A stretch of 64,000 bases of DNA from Bacteroidia bacterium (GTDB lineage: Bacteria; Bacteroidota; Bacteroidia; 2-12-FULL-35-15). Positions within the stretch are counted from its first letter, which is position 1, and the number at the start of each line of letters is the position of its first letter. Below, in pieces: positions 16,956 to 25,979 of this stretch. Under the pieces are notes generated by a model, which did no database searches, was not told the DNA's origin, and was given only the letters and a program-made list of their open reading frames with translations. The position numbers and the translations under genes were made by a program. The stretch lies in contig JAURXZ010000024.1 in the NCBI GenBank assembly GCA_030654175.1, positions 372,001-436,000 on the forward strand. Reading direction: 5' to 3'.

Positions 16956-18158
16956 TTATTGCCTTCTACTCAACTCATAAAACCCCAAAGCCACCAGGGT
17001 CAAAATACTTCCCAATACAATAAACAATACATTAAAACTGGTTGCCTCCACCAGTTTTGCGCATAAAAACGGACCGGTGGTTTGTGCAATACCCCAGGCA
17101 ATGGTGTACAAAGCGGCATACTGGCCCCTGTTTTTTGAGTTGGAGCGCATTGTCCAGAATGTGTTCATAAAAGGCATAGAGATGATCTCACCAATAGAGA
17201 TCAGCAAAACCATCAGCAAGGTTACCCACATAGCATTACCCGGAATTAATAATGAAAGAAAGGACAAAGCACATAAAAGTAAACCCCAGGTGATGAATAG
17301 TAAGTTTTTATTTTTCTGCTCCATGATATATACCAAAACCATTTCGAAGGCAACAATGATGATACCGTTCACAGCCATAATAAAACCAATGTAGCGTTCG
17401 CTTAAAAACAAATGATCTCTGAAAAAGGCTGGTACAAGCGTAAACAATTGAAAAAAGCAAAAAGCAAATAAAGTGATCAATACAATGAACCATAAATAGG
17501 TTTTATCCTTATAAGCAGACTGTGCAGGCGGCACCTCTTCTGTTACTGTTTCGCTTTTCTTTTGTACAAAAGGCGCTTTCAGGCAAAAGAACAATAAAAC
17601 AGCAGCACCAATATTGGTTATGCCATCTACCCAAAACAACAGCTCGTAATTGTAAGAAGCAATAAGCCCGCCAATAGAGGCGCCAACAGCCCAACCTAAA
17701 TTTATAGCTAAACGGTTCAATGAATAGGAACGTGTTCTGTTTTCGTCAGTACTGTAAAATGCGATAGCGGAAGAGTTAGCTGGTCGGAACGCTTCGTTTA
17801 CAAGGCTTAGCAAAAAAGTAAACACACAAATAAGAGGGTAGGATTTTACCTGGCCCAATATAATAAAGAGGACGCCTCCTCCCATCAGGGTTATCAACTG
17901 TACTTTTTTAAAACCAAATTTATCAGAGAATTTCCCTCCGAAATAAGCTCCGATGATAGAACCCAAGCCGAATAAGCCAATCACAGCTCCTGCTTCTCCC
18001 AAAGTGCGGTTCATGCTTTTACTGGTGAGGTAAAGCGTCATAAAAGGAACCACCATGGTGCCGCTTCTGTTAATAAGCATTATTAAAGAAAGCAACCAGG
18101 TTTGTTTGGAAAGCCCTGTGAAAGAGGTTTTATATAAAGTGAGGGTGCGGTTTAACAT
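16956..18158 (-). CDS. MFS transporter
   Basis: 400 residues with about twelve hydrophobic segments, so an inner membrane major facilitator. The early loop G-FGLGSIIGAYFGGKFSDKFGFKKV matches the MFS loop 2-3 signature (G---D-(F/Y)G-(K/R)). A charged central loop (KKSETVTEEVPP) near residue 200 separates the two six-helix halves, and FSQ/FRP-type positions are visible around 125. Such proteins export drugs or import small solutes with protons. The sequence does not show the substrate. It is monocistronic, with about 60 bp separating it from the TPR/phosphatase gene upstream on the same strand. Family sure, substrate unknown. Confidence 0.85.
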   Translation of the reverse strand: MLNRTLTLYKTSFTGLSKQTWLLSLIMLINRSGTMVVPFMTLYLTSKSMNRTLGEAGAVIGLFGLGSIIGAYFGGKFSDKFGFKKVQLITLMGGGVLFIILGQVKSYPLICVFTFLLSLVNEAFRPANSSAIAFYSTDENRTRSYSLNRLAINLGWAVGASIGGLIASYNYELLFWVDGITNIGAAVLLFFCLKAPFVQKKSETVTEEVPPAQSAYKDKTYLWFIVLITLFAFCFFQLFTLVPAFFRDHLFLSERYIGFIMAVNGIIIVAFEMVLVYIMEQKNKNLLFITWGLLLCALSFLSLLIPGNAMWVTLLMVLLISIGEIISMPFMNTFWTMRSNSKNRGQYAALYTIAWGIAQTTGPFLCAKLVEATSFNVLFIVLGSILTLVALGFYELSRRQ

Positions 18159-18221
18159 TATAATTGCATACGTAAAAAAACATTTTAACCCAGTTACGAA
18201 ATTATATAAAGACGGAAAAAG

Positions 18222-20465
18222 CTAAGCGATCTTTATCCCAATAATCAATACATCATCCACCTGTTCGTTATTGGCTTTCCAGTCATTGAATACTGCTTCG
18301 GCTCTTTGTTTTTGTTTATCCATCGAAAGATCTGAAAAAGAAGAAAGCAATTCGCGGAAGTGTTTTATATTATATTTTTTATTTTTATCCCCACCAAACT
18401 GATCTGTAAATCCATCCGTAAAAAGATAAATGTTATCATCTTTTTTGCAGGAATAAGTATGCGATTGAAACTGTTGCGTTTCATCTGTAAAGCCACCAAT
18501 AGCAGCTTTTGTGGCATTAATTATCTGTAATGTTTTTTCACCGTTCTCATTTGTGGTTGAGACCCACATTGGGCGGTTGGCTCCTGCAAAATGCACTATA
18601 TTATTGCTTAGGTCAATACAGCATAAGGCAATGTCCATACCATCACGTAAAGCAGCCTCAGTTCCGTTTATGGATAATGTTTCCTTAAACGATCTATTAA
18701 CGAAGGAAAGAACATCATCGGGTTTTGTAAAACCTTTTTCGCGTACAGCCTGTTTTAATTTTTCGATGCCAAGCATACTCATCAGCGATCCCGGAACTCC
18801 ATGTCCGGTGCAGTCGGCAGCCGCAACAAGTAACAGCTTATCATATTGTTCGATCCAGTAAAAATCCCCGCTCACCACATCTTTGGGTTTATAAAGAATG
18901 AAATAATTGCCTTTCAATTGCTCATCAAAATATCTGGGTATCCGTAATAGCGCATTCTGTATGTTTTTTGCATATTGAATACTGTCGGAGATGTTTTTAT
19001 TCTTTTCATTTATTTGTTTGTATGCATCGGAGAGAGCAACGTTTACACGTTTTGTTTTTCGGTAACCCCTCAGAATAAAAAAGACCAATAAAATAATAAG
19101 GAGGGCGCCTCCCAACAGAGAAAAAATAACATTTTGTTGTCGGCTGATCTTATAATCGCTTATTTCCTTGCCTTTATTGAGTAATTCTATTTCATTTTCT
19201 TTTGATTTAAGATCAAACGCAGACTGCATTTGAGCAATTGCTTGTATACTGTTGGCGGTAAATAAACTGTCTTGTAGTTCACTCGCTTTTTGAAGGTAAT
19301 GGTACGCTTTAAAATTATCATCCAAAAGACTGTAACACTGTGCCACCTGCTGATACGTTGAAATAATAACTTCTTTATTTTTTATACTTTCTATGTATAC
19401 CAATCCTTCGTTAAGATAAATTCTTCCATTCAAGTCGTCACCAAGTTTTAAAAACTTTTGGGCTAAATCCAAAAGCGCTCTTGCCAATTCAGGCTTTAGT
19501 GCCAGTTCTTTATAAATATCAACGGCCTTTTGTGAATATTCAACCGCTGTCCTAAAATGATTCGTTTCTTCATAAACTGATCCAATAGAAAGGTATGACT
19601 CAGCAATTTTTTGTTTGTTTTTTATTTTTTCATTAATTTTAATTGCTTGTTGAAGATAAACGAGTGCTGTATCGTAATTTTTTAGAAGTTTGTAACAATC
19701 ACCCAGGTTTAATAGGGCAGTGTTCAAACCGCGCATATCGTTTTGTTCTTTATAAAAACTGTAACATTGCGAAAAATATTCAATAGCCTTTTTGTAATTT
19801 TTTTGATACAAAAAAACGTTGCCAATTCCACCCAAAGCATTTGCATATTCAGGTGTTTCTTTTTTAGTTTTTATTAGCTCAAGGCCTTTGAAAAAATTTT
19901 TCATTGCCAATTCATACTGATTGTTTCGGACGTATGCATTGCCAAGGTTACTATACGATTGCACAGTAAGTATAGTATCTTTTGTGTGTTCTCTGATCCG
20001 AAGGGCTTTTTTATGATATTCGATTGATAGGGGAACATTGGAAAGTGCTTTATAAACATTACCCATTTGGCTGTATGACAAAGAAATGATGCTGGAATCT
20101 GAAATTTCTATTCCAATTTTTAAAGCATCCCCATAATAAATTTGTGCGCTATCATAGTTTGATTTGTAGAAATAGGCAAGTCCTATATTATTGAAGGCTT
20201 TTGCCTCCGTTTTCTTATTTAGGTTTTTTTGGGATAACCTCAAAGCGGTGTTGGCATATTCCAGGGCTTTATCAGATTCAGTTGCACGTAAACTAAAAGA
20301 AAGGCTTAGCAGAATTTTTATCTTGCTTGTATCTTGTTTTGTTTTTGCAAGTTCAATAACAAGAGAGTCTGTATTTACATTTTTGGCAGAAATACCCTGA
20401 ATGATAAGGATAAAATAGAAGATCCCAATCAATCGTAACGCGAATGTTTTTGGTTTTTTTTGCAT
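18222..20465 (-). CDS. TPR sensor with SpoIIE/PP2C-type serine phosphatase domain
   Basis: 747 residues. A leader (FALRLIGIFYFILIIQGISA) is followed by about eight TPR repeats (residues 60-390, many Y---A---Y--AL motifs), a coiled stretch, one membrane helix (about 445-468, LLGGALLIILLVFFIL), a cytoplasmic linker, and a SpoIIE-type phosphatase domain (about 500-747). The metal-binding motifs are present: SGDFYW, AADCTGHGVPGSLMS, DGMDIAL and FTDGFTDQFGG. The architecture suggests that periplasmic TPRs sense a partner and the cytoplasmic domain dephosphorylates a Ser/Thr-phosphorylated protein such as an anti-sigma antagonist. No such partner is adjacent. This layout is frequent in Bacteroidota. 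Domain calls sure, target unknown. Confidence 0.88.
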   Translation of the reverse strand: MQKKPKTFALRLIGIFYFILIIQGISAKNVNTDSLVIELAKTKQDTSKIKILLSLSFSLRATESDKALEYANTALRLSQKNLNKKTEAKAFNNIGLAYFYKSNYDSAQIYYGDALKIGIEISDSSIISLSYSQMGNVYKALSNVPLSIEYHKKALRIREHTKDTILTVQSYSNLGNAYVRNNQYELAMKNFFKGLELIKTKKETPEYANALGGIGNVFLYQKNYKKAIEYFSQCYSFYKEQNDMRGLNTALLNLGDCYKLLKNYDTALVYLQQAIKINEKIKNKQKIAESYLSIGSVYEETNHFRTAVEYSQKAVDIYKELALKPELARALLDLAQKFLKLGDDLNGRIYLNEGLVYIESIKNKEVIISTYQQVAQCYSLLDDNFKAYHYLQKASELQDSLFTANSIQAIAQMQSAFDLKSKENEIELLNKGKEISDYKISRQQNVIFSLLGGALLIILLVFFILRGYRKTKRVNVALSDAYKQINEKNKNISDSIQYAKNIQNALLRIPRYFDEQLKGNYFILYKPKDVVSGDFYWIEQYDKLLLVAAADCTGHGVPGSLMSMLGIEKLKQAVREKGFTKPDDVLSFVNRSFKETLSINGTEAALRDGMDIALCCIDLSNNIVHFAGANRPMWVSTTNENGEKTLQIINATKAAIGGFTDETQQFQSHTYSCKKDDNIYLFTDGFTDQFGGDKNKKYNIKHFRELLSSFSDLSMDKQKQRAEAVFNDWKANNEQVDDVLIIGIKIA

Positions 20466-20482
20466 TAAAAACTTTGAAAAAA

Positions 20483-21427
20483 TTAATTATTATTTATTTC
20501 TCTTTCAATTTTCTCTGCAAGAACCCTTGCAATTTTTTGGTTGCTTTCAATGGTCCAGCCTCCGATATGTGGCGATAACATTACTTTTTCGCTTTGTATT
20601 AAATATTGAAAAGGTTCAGGAAGGTTGGCTGCATCCAGGTTTTCGAATGATACAACTTCGTATTCCAACACATCTAAACAGGCGCCTGCTACTTTTCCGG
20701 ATTTTATGTTTTTTACCAGATCGGCTGTATTCAGGCACTTTCCGCGTGCTGTATTGATTATGTAAATATTTTTTTTGAAATTGCTGATGAAGCTATCATT
20801 GATCATGTAATGGGTTTCTTCCGTTAATGGAGTGTGTAAGCTAATTACATCGGCCTGTTCGAAGATATGATCAAGCGAACTTTCAATAATAAAGTTGTTG
20901 CCAAAACCACTTTTATATTTATCATACGCCAAAACCTTTACACCAAAGCCTTTCAGGCGTTCGGCAAAAGCGCTCCCCATATTTCCGTAACCGATAATTC
21001 CAACCGTTTTTCCCATCAATTCAATACCACGGTTTCCTTCACGTATCCATTTTCCTTCACGCACTTCTTTATTTGCGCGGCATAAATTATTGAAAAGTGA
21101 CAATAACATTCCTATGGCATGCTCGCCAACAGCATCCCTGTTGCCCTCCGGGGCGTGTAAACATCGTATACCTTTGCTTTCGGCATATTCCACGTCAATG
21201 TTTTCCATTCCTGCTCCTGCGCGTGCAATGAACTTTAACTTTAAGGCTTTATCAATAATTTCTTTGGTGATCTTTATTTTGCTTCGAATCACTATTCCAT
21301 CATACAAATGAATGGAATTAAGGATCTCTTCTTTTGTCCACAGATAATTTAGATCACATGTATGCCCTGCTTTTTGGAGTGTTTCGTGAAGTAACGGGTG
21401 ATTTGAATCCAGAAAAAGAATTTTCAT
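20483..21427 (-). CDS. D-isomer-specific 2-hydroxyacid dehydrogenase (phosphoglycerate dehydrogenase-like)
   Basis: 314-residue cytoplasmic NAD-dependent oxidoreductase. The NAD-binding Rossmann segment reads GKTVGIIGYGNMGSAFAERL near residues 139-160. The catalytic residues are visible: R in NTARGKC near 230, E in the following helix region (EVVSFENLD), and H in SPHIGGWT near 290. It lacks the C-terminal ACT/ASB domain of long SerA forms, so it matches the short type seen in Bacteroidota, which may act as phosphoglycerate or another 2-hydroxyacid dehydrogenase. It sits just upstream of the TPR phosphatase gene with an 18-bp gap, so co-transcription is possible. No serC or serB is next to it. 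Family sure, exact substrate not. Confidence 0.85.
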   Translation of the reverse strand: MKILFLDSNHPLLHETLQKAGHTCDLNYLWTKEEILNSIHLYDGIVIRSKIKITKEIIDKALKLKFIARAGAGMENIDVEYAESKGIRCLHAPEGNRDAVGEHAIGMLLSLFNNLCRANKEVREGKWIREGNRGIELMGKTVGIIGYGNMGSAFAERLKGFGVKVLAYDKYKSGFGNNFIIESSLDHIFEQADVISLHTPLTEETHYMINDSFISNFKKNIYIINTARGKCLNTADLVKNIKSGKVAGACLDVLEYEVVSFENLDAANLPEPFQYLIQSEKVMLSPHIGGWTIESNQKIARVLAEKIEREINNN

Positions 21428-21573
21428 TTGGAGTTACGGATCTATCCGTGTAAATATAAGATTAAAGCGATTTCCCGGATGAGCTAATGATGCTGAAGCA
21501 CGTTGAAAATCTTTTTGATTTTTTTTGTCTTGATTTCAAAACATGCAAGCCCTTATAAAGAGAACAGGCTCTT

Positions 21574-21861
21574 TTATTTTTTTCTTTTTCTTTTGCCTTG
21601 TTTGGCAGTACCAAATCCATCACCATCCACAACATATTCCTGTTTGCGGTTTTTACGATAGGCAGTACCATTGTTCTGTATGTTAGGGTCGGATTTTCGT
21701 TTACCAAAATGACTCATTTGTGAACGGGGCTTTTGTCCACCACGAAATACACGCGAGAAAAAACTTCCTGACTTTTCACTTCCACCTTTACCGGCCGATT
21801 GAGAATACGATAGTGTAGAGACCCCTACAAAAAATAATGCTAGCAACAAATGTTTTTTCAT
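21574..21861 (-). CDS. Small, very basic exported protein of unknown function
   Basis: 95 residues. A clear signal peptide MKKHLLLALFFVGVSTLSYS is cut before QSAGK. The mature part is about 75 residues, rich in Lys, Arg, Gly and Ser, with patches SFFSRVFRGG, HFGKRKSDPN and a tail KQGKRKRKK. No known domain is recognised. The high positive charge suggests binding to nucleic acid, LPS or the cell wall, but that is inference. It stands alone between trhO and the 2-hydroxyacid dehydrogenase, both on the same strand. I chose this frame because of the signal peptide; the overlapping frames have none. Confidence 0.65.
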   Translation of the reverse strand: MKKHLLLALFFVGVSTLSYSQSAGKGGSEKSGSFFSRVFRGGQKPRSQMSHFGKRKSDPNIQNNGTAYRKNRKQEYVVDGDGFGTAKQGKRKRKK

Positions 21862-21944
21862 AGTTGCAAGTTTAGCGAAAAAAAAATAAGAAAACGAACA
21901 ACATTTGGATTATTTTTTGAAAATAATAAACTATTCAAAAAACA

Positions 21945-23006
21945 TTATTCACTGATCTTTAAATCCCGGTTTTCTAATATCACTTTTAAATTGGGACGTA
22001 ACCTGCTTTTATAAACCGAAAGGCAATCCTCCTTTTTGCGGCCTTTGCGTAAAATCCGTTGTTCTTCAACAGGTAAAGAAGCGATGTGAACACATTCAGG
22101 AGTGCAGCAGCCACTCATTTTTTCAACACATTTTTCGCATTGAATAAACAAAAGATGGCAATCATCATTTGCACAATTCACGTGAGTGTCACACACAGCG
22201 CCACATTGGTGGCATTGCGCAATCACATCATCGGTAATACGTTCACCAACACGTTCGTCAAACACAAAGTTTTTTCCAATAAATTTGGAAGGCAGGTCTT
22301 CCGCTTTTATTTGTCGTACATAATCAATTATGCCGCCATGCAACTGGCTTACATCTTTAAAACCGTGGTGTTTCAGGTAGGCACTCGCTTTCTCACAACG
22401 TACACCACCGGTGCAATACATAATTATTTTCTGATCTTTTTTATCTTTTAATTCCTCGATCACTATCGGCAATTCTTCACGAAAAGTATCTGCATCCGGA
22501 CAAAGTGCACCGACAAATCGCCCCACTTCACTTTCGTAATGGTTACGCATATCCACTACAATGGTATCGGGGTTTTCCATTGCTTCGTTAAATTCTTTTG
22601 CACTCAAATGATTACCTACATTGGTAACATCAAAGGCGCCATCATCCAAACCATCCGCAACAATTTTAGGACGTACCTTAACTGTAAGTTTATAAAAGGA
22701 TTTGCCATTGTCTTCAACAGCAATTTTGAATGGAACATCTGCGAAACGAGGATCCGCAAACAGATTTTTTATGAAAACGTCCCAATTATGTTCAGGAACG
22801 CACATTTGAGCATTAATGCCTTCTTTGGCAACATAGATCCGGCCTAATATGCCAAGATCATTCCACTGTTGAAATAAATTGTCGCGAAGCTCTTCCGGGT
22901 TTTCAATAATAACATAACGGTAAAACGAAACAGTGACCCGTTTTAGGGTTTCTTCCTGAATTCGTTTTTTAAGCTCCTTTTTGTTAACTCTGTTTTGCAA
23001 TAACAT
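21945..23006 (-). CDS. trhO: tRNA uridine(34) hydroxylase, rhodanese-type (TrhO/YceA)
   Basis: TrhO uses oxygen to hydroxylate U34 of tRNA, the first step to 5-(carboxy)methoxyuridine at the wobble base. The 353-residue protein has the N-terminal ferredoxin-like domain (FYRYV-I-NPEELR--L...GRIYVAKEGINAQ, residues 28-75), then a rhodanese domain (about 150-250) with the active-site loop MYCTGGVRCEKASAYLK, and a C-terminal Cys-rich part (C-QCG-VCDTHVNC--D-CH and C-KC) that may bind zinc. The FVGALCPDADTF and LHGGI-DYV segments are also typical. A good -7 box lies upstream. Length and motifs are intact. Confidence 0.92.
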   Translation of the reverse strand: MLLQNRVNKKELKKRIQEETLKRVTVSFYRYVIIENPEELRDNLFQQWNDLGILGRIYVAKEGINAQMCVPEHNWDVFIKNLFADPRFADVPFKIAVEDNGKSFYKLTVKVRPKIVADGLDDGAFDVTNVGNHLSAKEFNEAMENPDTIVVDMRNHYESEVGRFVGALCPDADTFREELPIVIEELKDKKDQKIIMYCTGGVRCEKASAYLKHHGFKDVSQLHGGIIDYVRQIKAEDLPSKFIGKNFVFDERVGERITDDVIAQCHQCGAVCDTHVNCANDDCHLLFIQCEKCVEKMSGCCTPECVHIASLPVEEQRILRKGRKKEDCLSVYKSRLRPNLKVILENRDLKISE

Positions 23007-23031
23007 AGTGTCTGAGGGTTTAAAATACGCA

Positions 23032-23061
23032 CAAAGATAAAACTTTTCATTGGGAATGAAA
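23032..23061 (-). promoter_or_regulatory. Promoter of trhO
   Basis: Read on the minus strand, TATCTTTG (23039 to 23032) is a full match to TAnnTTTG. A TTTC (23061-23058), three of four bases of TTTG, lies 18 bp upstream. It is positioned about 25 bp before the trhO ATG at 23006. Confidence 0.5.
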
Positions 23062-23121
23062 AATATATGTTACTCCCGAAACCCGAAAAGAGAGGGAGAA
23101 GAAAGGTTGTCAGAAAAAAAA

Positions 23122-23481
23122 TTACCCTTTGGAAGGCTGAGTTGCCCATGATTTAGCAGCCCATCTGTCAATAGTAACAACAATAGCTTTGGCTTTTGGA
23201 GCAACGAAACTACCTTCAGTTGAATAGCTCATAATTGGAAGAACTCCATCATCAGCGGCCACAACCACAAAACCTTCATTTACATTAAATACATAATAAA
23301 CAGGCTCTCCATTAGCAGATAATTCAGTATAGGTTAATGTTGCAACGCTAAGGTCCTGAGTTAAAACCTGTTTAAAAAAATCTTCGGCAATTTTTTTTGC
23401 ATCAATTGCTTTAACAGTTGTTGCATTAGCAAGGCTTGTTCCTATAACAAACATAATAAGCAGGCTGGTAAGTTTTTTCAT
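23122..23481 (-). CDS. Orphan Spi (streptopain propeptide-like) exported protein
   Basis: 119 residues. A signal peptide MKKLTSLLIMFVIGTSLANA is followed by about 95 residues matching the Spi/C10 propeptide fold: A--IAEDFFKQ, a strand with YVFNV-EGFVVVAADDGVLPIMSYS-EGSF, then a short tail. In C10 peptidases (streptopain, periodontain) this domain precedes the Cys protease and keeps it inactive. Separate Spi proteins inhibit the protease. Here the protein stops right after the domain, and no C10 peptidase lies next to it. It may be a free inhibitor or the remnant of a truncated C10 protease. It lies about 115 bp downstream of, and on the same strand as, no obvious operon partner. Confidence 0.65.
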   Translation of the reverse strand: MKKLTSLLIMFVIGTSLANATTVKAIDAKKIAEDFFKQVLTQDLSVATLTYTELSANGEPVYYVFNVNEGFVVVAADDGVLPIMSYSTEGSFVAPKAKAIVVTIDRWAAKSWATQPSKG

Positions 23482-23964
23482 GTTATGGTTTTGGTTTTAT
23501 AAGTATTGTTATTTACTGACTACATCTGAATCAATTCAATATCAGGATTTTATCTCCAAAATATGTTGTAATTGTTATAGTCCGGAAGCAAAATTAATGA
23601 TTTTAGATGCGAATAGCTATCAATTGGGCCGGAAATTTCGCATAAAGTATTCACAATCAAGTGTTGATAAGAATAAAAGTAACGAATTTAATGTTTTGAA
23701 TCGCTTGCTCATACTGATTTATTGAAAGTTTAACGTCATTTTTGAGGAATACGTCAAAATCGAAATATAGCATTCCTATTACAGACTTTTTCAAGAACCA
23801 TTTAAATCAAAAAAATTACTTGCTGATTTTTTGAACGCTATTTAAAATAATTAAGGGCGATTAAGGGTATGTTGCTAAAAAAAAGTAATTTTAGCCTCAT
23901 TAAAAAAAGGCGCAAACACTCTTTGGCTCTATTTTTTGGTAGCTTTTTAATTATTGATTTTATT
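23482..23964. other. Intergenic region, no gene seen
   Basis: Roughly 480 bp between the divergent Spi-domain gene and the threonine dehydrogenase gene. A 5' extension of the latter (from 23869) and an 81-codon plus-strand frame (23480-23725) are possible on paper but show no family features. The region presumably carries both promoters. Nothing else is recognisable. Confidence 0.35.
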
Positions 23965-24915
23965 ATGCGAACAACTGAAAAAATATTAGTGATCGGTTCA
24001 TCCGGACAATTAGGGACTGAGCTGGTACAAAATCTTAGAAATGTTTATGGTATCGAAAACGTAATAGCGTCAGATGTTAAAATAACAGAGCAATCCAAGG
24101 AAGGCCCATTCGAAGTAATTGATGTATTGAATGCTTCGGGTTTGCTCGAAATAGTAAAGCGCCATAAGATCAACCAGGTATATTTATTGGCGGCCCTGCT
24201 TTCCGCTACAGCCGAAAAAATGCCAAAATTTGCCTGGGACCTTAATATGAACGGGCTGTTGAATGTACTTGACCTTGCAAAAGAAAAGATCATTGAAAAA
24301 ATATACTGGCCTAGCTCTATTGCTGTTTTCGGCCCCAACACCCCTAAAGAAAATACCCCACAATATACTGTTATGGAACCCAGCACTGTTTATGGGATCA
24401 GTAAACAAGCAGGGGAGCGCTGGTGCGAGTATTACTTCAATAAATACAATGTAGATGTTCGCAGTTTACGCTATCCGGGACTAATAGGCTGGAAATCGGC
24501 TCCGGGCGGTGGCACCACCGATTATGCAGTTCACATTTTCCATGAGGCCTTAAGATCCGGCACTTATGAATGTTTTTTATCCGAAAACGCTACCTTACCG
24601 ATGATGTATATGCCGGATGCAATTAAAGCCACAATTGGCATTATGCAGGCCGATGCTGATAAAATTAAAATCCGTTCGAGTTATAACCTGGCAGGTTTTA
24701 GTTTTTCACCAAAAGAAATTGCTGCCGAGATCACCAAACACATCCCTGATTTCAGAATCACTTACAAAGAAGATTCACGCCAACAAATTGCCGATAGCTG
24801 GCCAAAGAGTATTGATGCGACTGAGGCCGTTTCGGATTGGGGCTGGAAGCCTGAATTTGATCTGTCGGCAATGACCTCTGATATGATCAAAAACTTGCGA
24901 ACTGTCAATAAATGA
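23965..24915 (+). CDS. L-threonine 3-dehydrogenase, SDR/epimerase-like type
   Basis: 316 residues from the ATG at 23965. The upstream in-frame extension of 32 residues (KKRRKHSLALFFG...) is not part of the family, so the later start is chosen. The Rossmann motif is KILVIGSSGQLGTELV (G--GQ-G), with D as the likely NAD-specific acidic residue in ASDVK. The catalytic Ser in WPSSIAVFG and the Y-K pair in YGISKQAGE are present, followed by SLRYPGLI and the PMMYMPDAIKATI segment. This family oxidises L-threonine to 2-amino-3-ketobutyrate with NAD+. The GalE-like form is common in Bacteroidota. The partner kbl (2-amino-3-ketobutyrate CoA ligase) is not adjacent. Alternative: another extended SDR epimerase, less likely. 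Confidence 0.8.
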   Translation: MRTTEKILVIGSSGQLGTELVQNLRNVYGIENVIASDVKITEQSKEGPFEVIDVLNASGLLEIVKRHKINQVYLLAALLSATAEKMPKFAWDLNMNGLLNVLDLAKEKIIEKIYWPSSIAVFGPNTPKENTPQYTVMEPSTVYGISKQAGERWCEYYFNKYNVDVRSLRYPGLIGWKSAPGGGTTDYAVHIFHEALRSGTYECFLSENATLPMMYMPDAIKATIGIMQADADKIKIRSSYNLAGFSFSPKEIAAEITKHIPDFRITYKEDSRQQIADSWPKSIDATEAVSDWGWKPEFDLSAMTSDMIKNLRTVNK

Positions 24916-24953
24916 GCCTTTTACATTCTTTAACAGTATATTTTACTGTATGC

Positions 24954-24985
24954 TTTGTTGAATAAAATTAAAAACCTTACATTTG
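24954..24985 (+). promoter_or_regulatory. Promoter of the MORN-like protein gene
   Basis: TTTG at 24954-24957, a 20-bp spacer, and TACATTTG at 24978-24985 match the Bacteroidota consensus TTTG-N19/20-TAnnTTTG completely. The start codon lies 78 bp downstream at 25064. Confidence 0.65.
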
Positions 24986-25063
24986 CGCATTATAGAAACA
25001 AGGAAACAATTAAAAAAATCGGCCAGTTGGCAGATTAAATTTGAAATAAATTATTCTTCTTAG

Positions 25064-25957
25064 ATGAAAAAAATTTTTTTGATAGTGTTGATTATTGCTT
25101 CGAACCTTGCCTTTGCTCAAACCTACGAGATGCTTGGTACTGATACAATTAACCTGACGGATGTTGCTGGAAAAAAACAAGGGAAATGGATAGTTACCAA
25201 TAAGATGGTTCACAAGCCTTGTTACACAGATGATCAAAAAGTAGAAGAAGGTGTATTTGAAAACAGCAAAAAGGTTGCTATCTGGACTGAATATTACTGC
25301 AACAATAATTTAAAAAGCAAGATCACTTACGAAAATAATCGCCCTAACGGTTATGCCATTATGTATCACGAAAACGGCAAACCGAAAGAAGAAGGTTTGT
25401 GGAAAAACAATCGCTGGGTAGGTGATTATAAGTTGTATTATGAGAACGGCCAGGTTCAGCAGGCATTCAAGTTTAACACTACAGGTAAGCGCGCAGGAGA
25501 CCAAAAATATTATTATGAAAATGGTCAGACAATGATCGAAGGGTCATGGGCTGAAGGTAAAGAGGCCGGTATTCTAAAAGAATATTATGAGAACGGGGAT
25601 CTGAAATCCGAGAAAAATTTTGCTGATGGTTTTTTAGACGTTGCAAGTGTAAAAACATACGAACCTAAAAAACCAATAGTTAAAGAAGTTGTTAAAGAGG
25701 TTGTTGTTGACCCCATTAAAGTGGCGCCAATAGAGGTGGATAAAGGAGTTGAAAAGGTGAATAGTGGTAAACCTTTTGATGGCGAAGGAAAATGGAAGCT
25801 ATACAACAAGAACAAACAGGTTTCTAAAGATGGAGTATTTCATAAGAATAAATTAATGGACGGTAAAGTTTATATCTATAATGCCAATGGAATATTAACC
25901 CGGATAGCACTTTATAAAGGCGGTAAATATATTGGTGACAGTGTTATTGAAGAATAA
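25064..25957 (+). CDS. Exported MORN-like repeat (YwqK-type) protein
   Basis: 297 residues. The leader MKKIFLIVLIIASNLAFAQ is followed by about six repeats of the form G-W--YYENG---, e.g. YENNRPNGYAIMYHENGKP, NNRWVGDYKLYYENGQ and EAGILKEYYENGDLK. These repeats are the MORN variant found in proteins labelled YwqK-family antitoxin. That name is historical and no toxin is adjacent. A linker (about 205-240) rich in Val and Lys, KEVVKEVVVD, separates the repeats from a last pair (GEGKWKLYNKNKQV and DGKVYIYN-NG). It is expected to be periplasmic or surface-exposed. Function unknown; possibly a structural or binding repeat protein. It has its own promoter and a hairpin after the stop. Confidence 0.75.
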   Translation: MKKIFLIVLIIASNLAFAQTYEMLGTDTINLTDVAGKKQGKWIVTNKMVHKPCYTDDQKVEEGVFENSKKVAIWTEYYCNNNLKSKITYENNRPNGYAIMYHENGKPKEEGLWKNNRWVGDYKLYYENGQVQQAFKFNTTGKRAGDQKYYYENGQTMIEGSWAEGKEAGILKEYYENGDLKSEKNFADGFLDVASVKTYEPKKPIVKEVVKEVVVDPIKVAPIEVDKGVEKVNSGKPFDGEGKWKLYNKNKQVSKDGVFHKNKLMDGKVYIYNANGILTRIALYKGGKYIGDSVIEE

Positions 25958-25979
25958 TTTACTAATTTGAAAATTTGAT

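Noticed and set aside
23480-23725. 81-codon plus-strand frame in the Spi/threonine dehydrogenase gap
   Set aside because: Begins at the antisense of the Spi start codon, shows no family features, and looks like chance.
23869-23964. 32-residue N-terminal extension of threonine dehydrogenase
   Set aside because: The extension is not part of the enzyme family and precedes the conserved Rossmann start; the later ATG is the better start.
25064-25957. Antitoxin of a toxin-antitoxin pair (YwqK label)
   Set aside because: Exported repeat protein with its own promoter and terminator and no toxin gene next to it.
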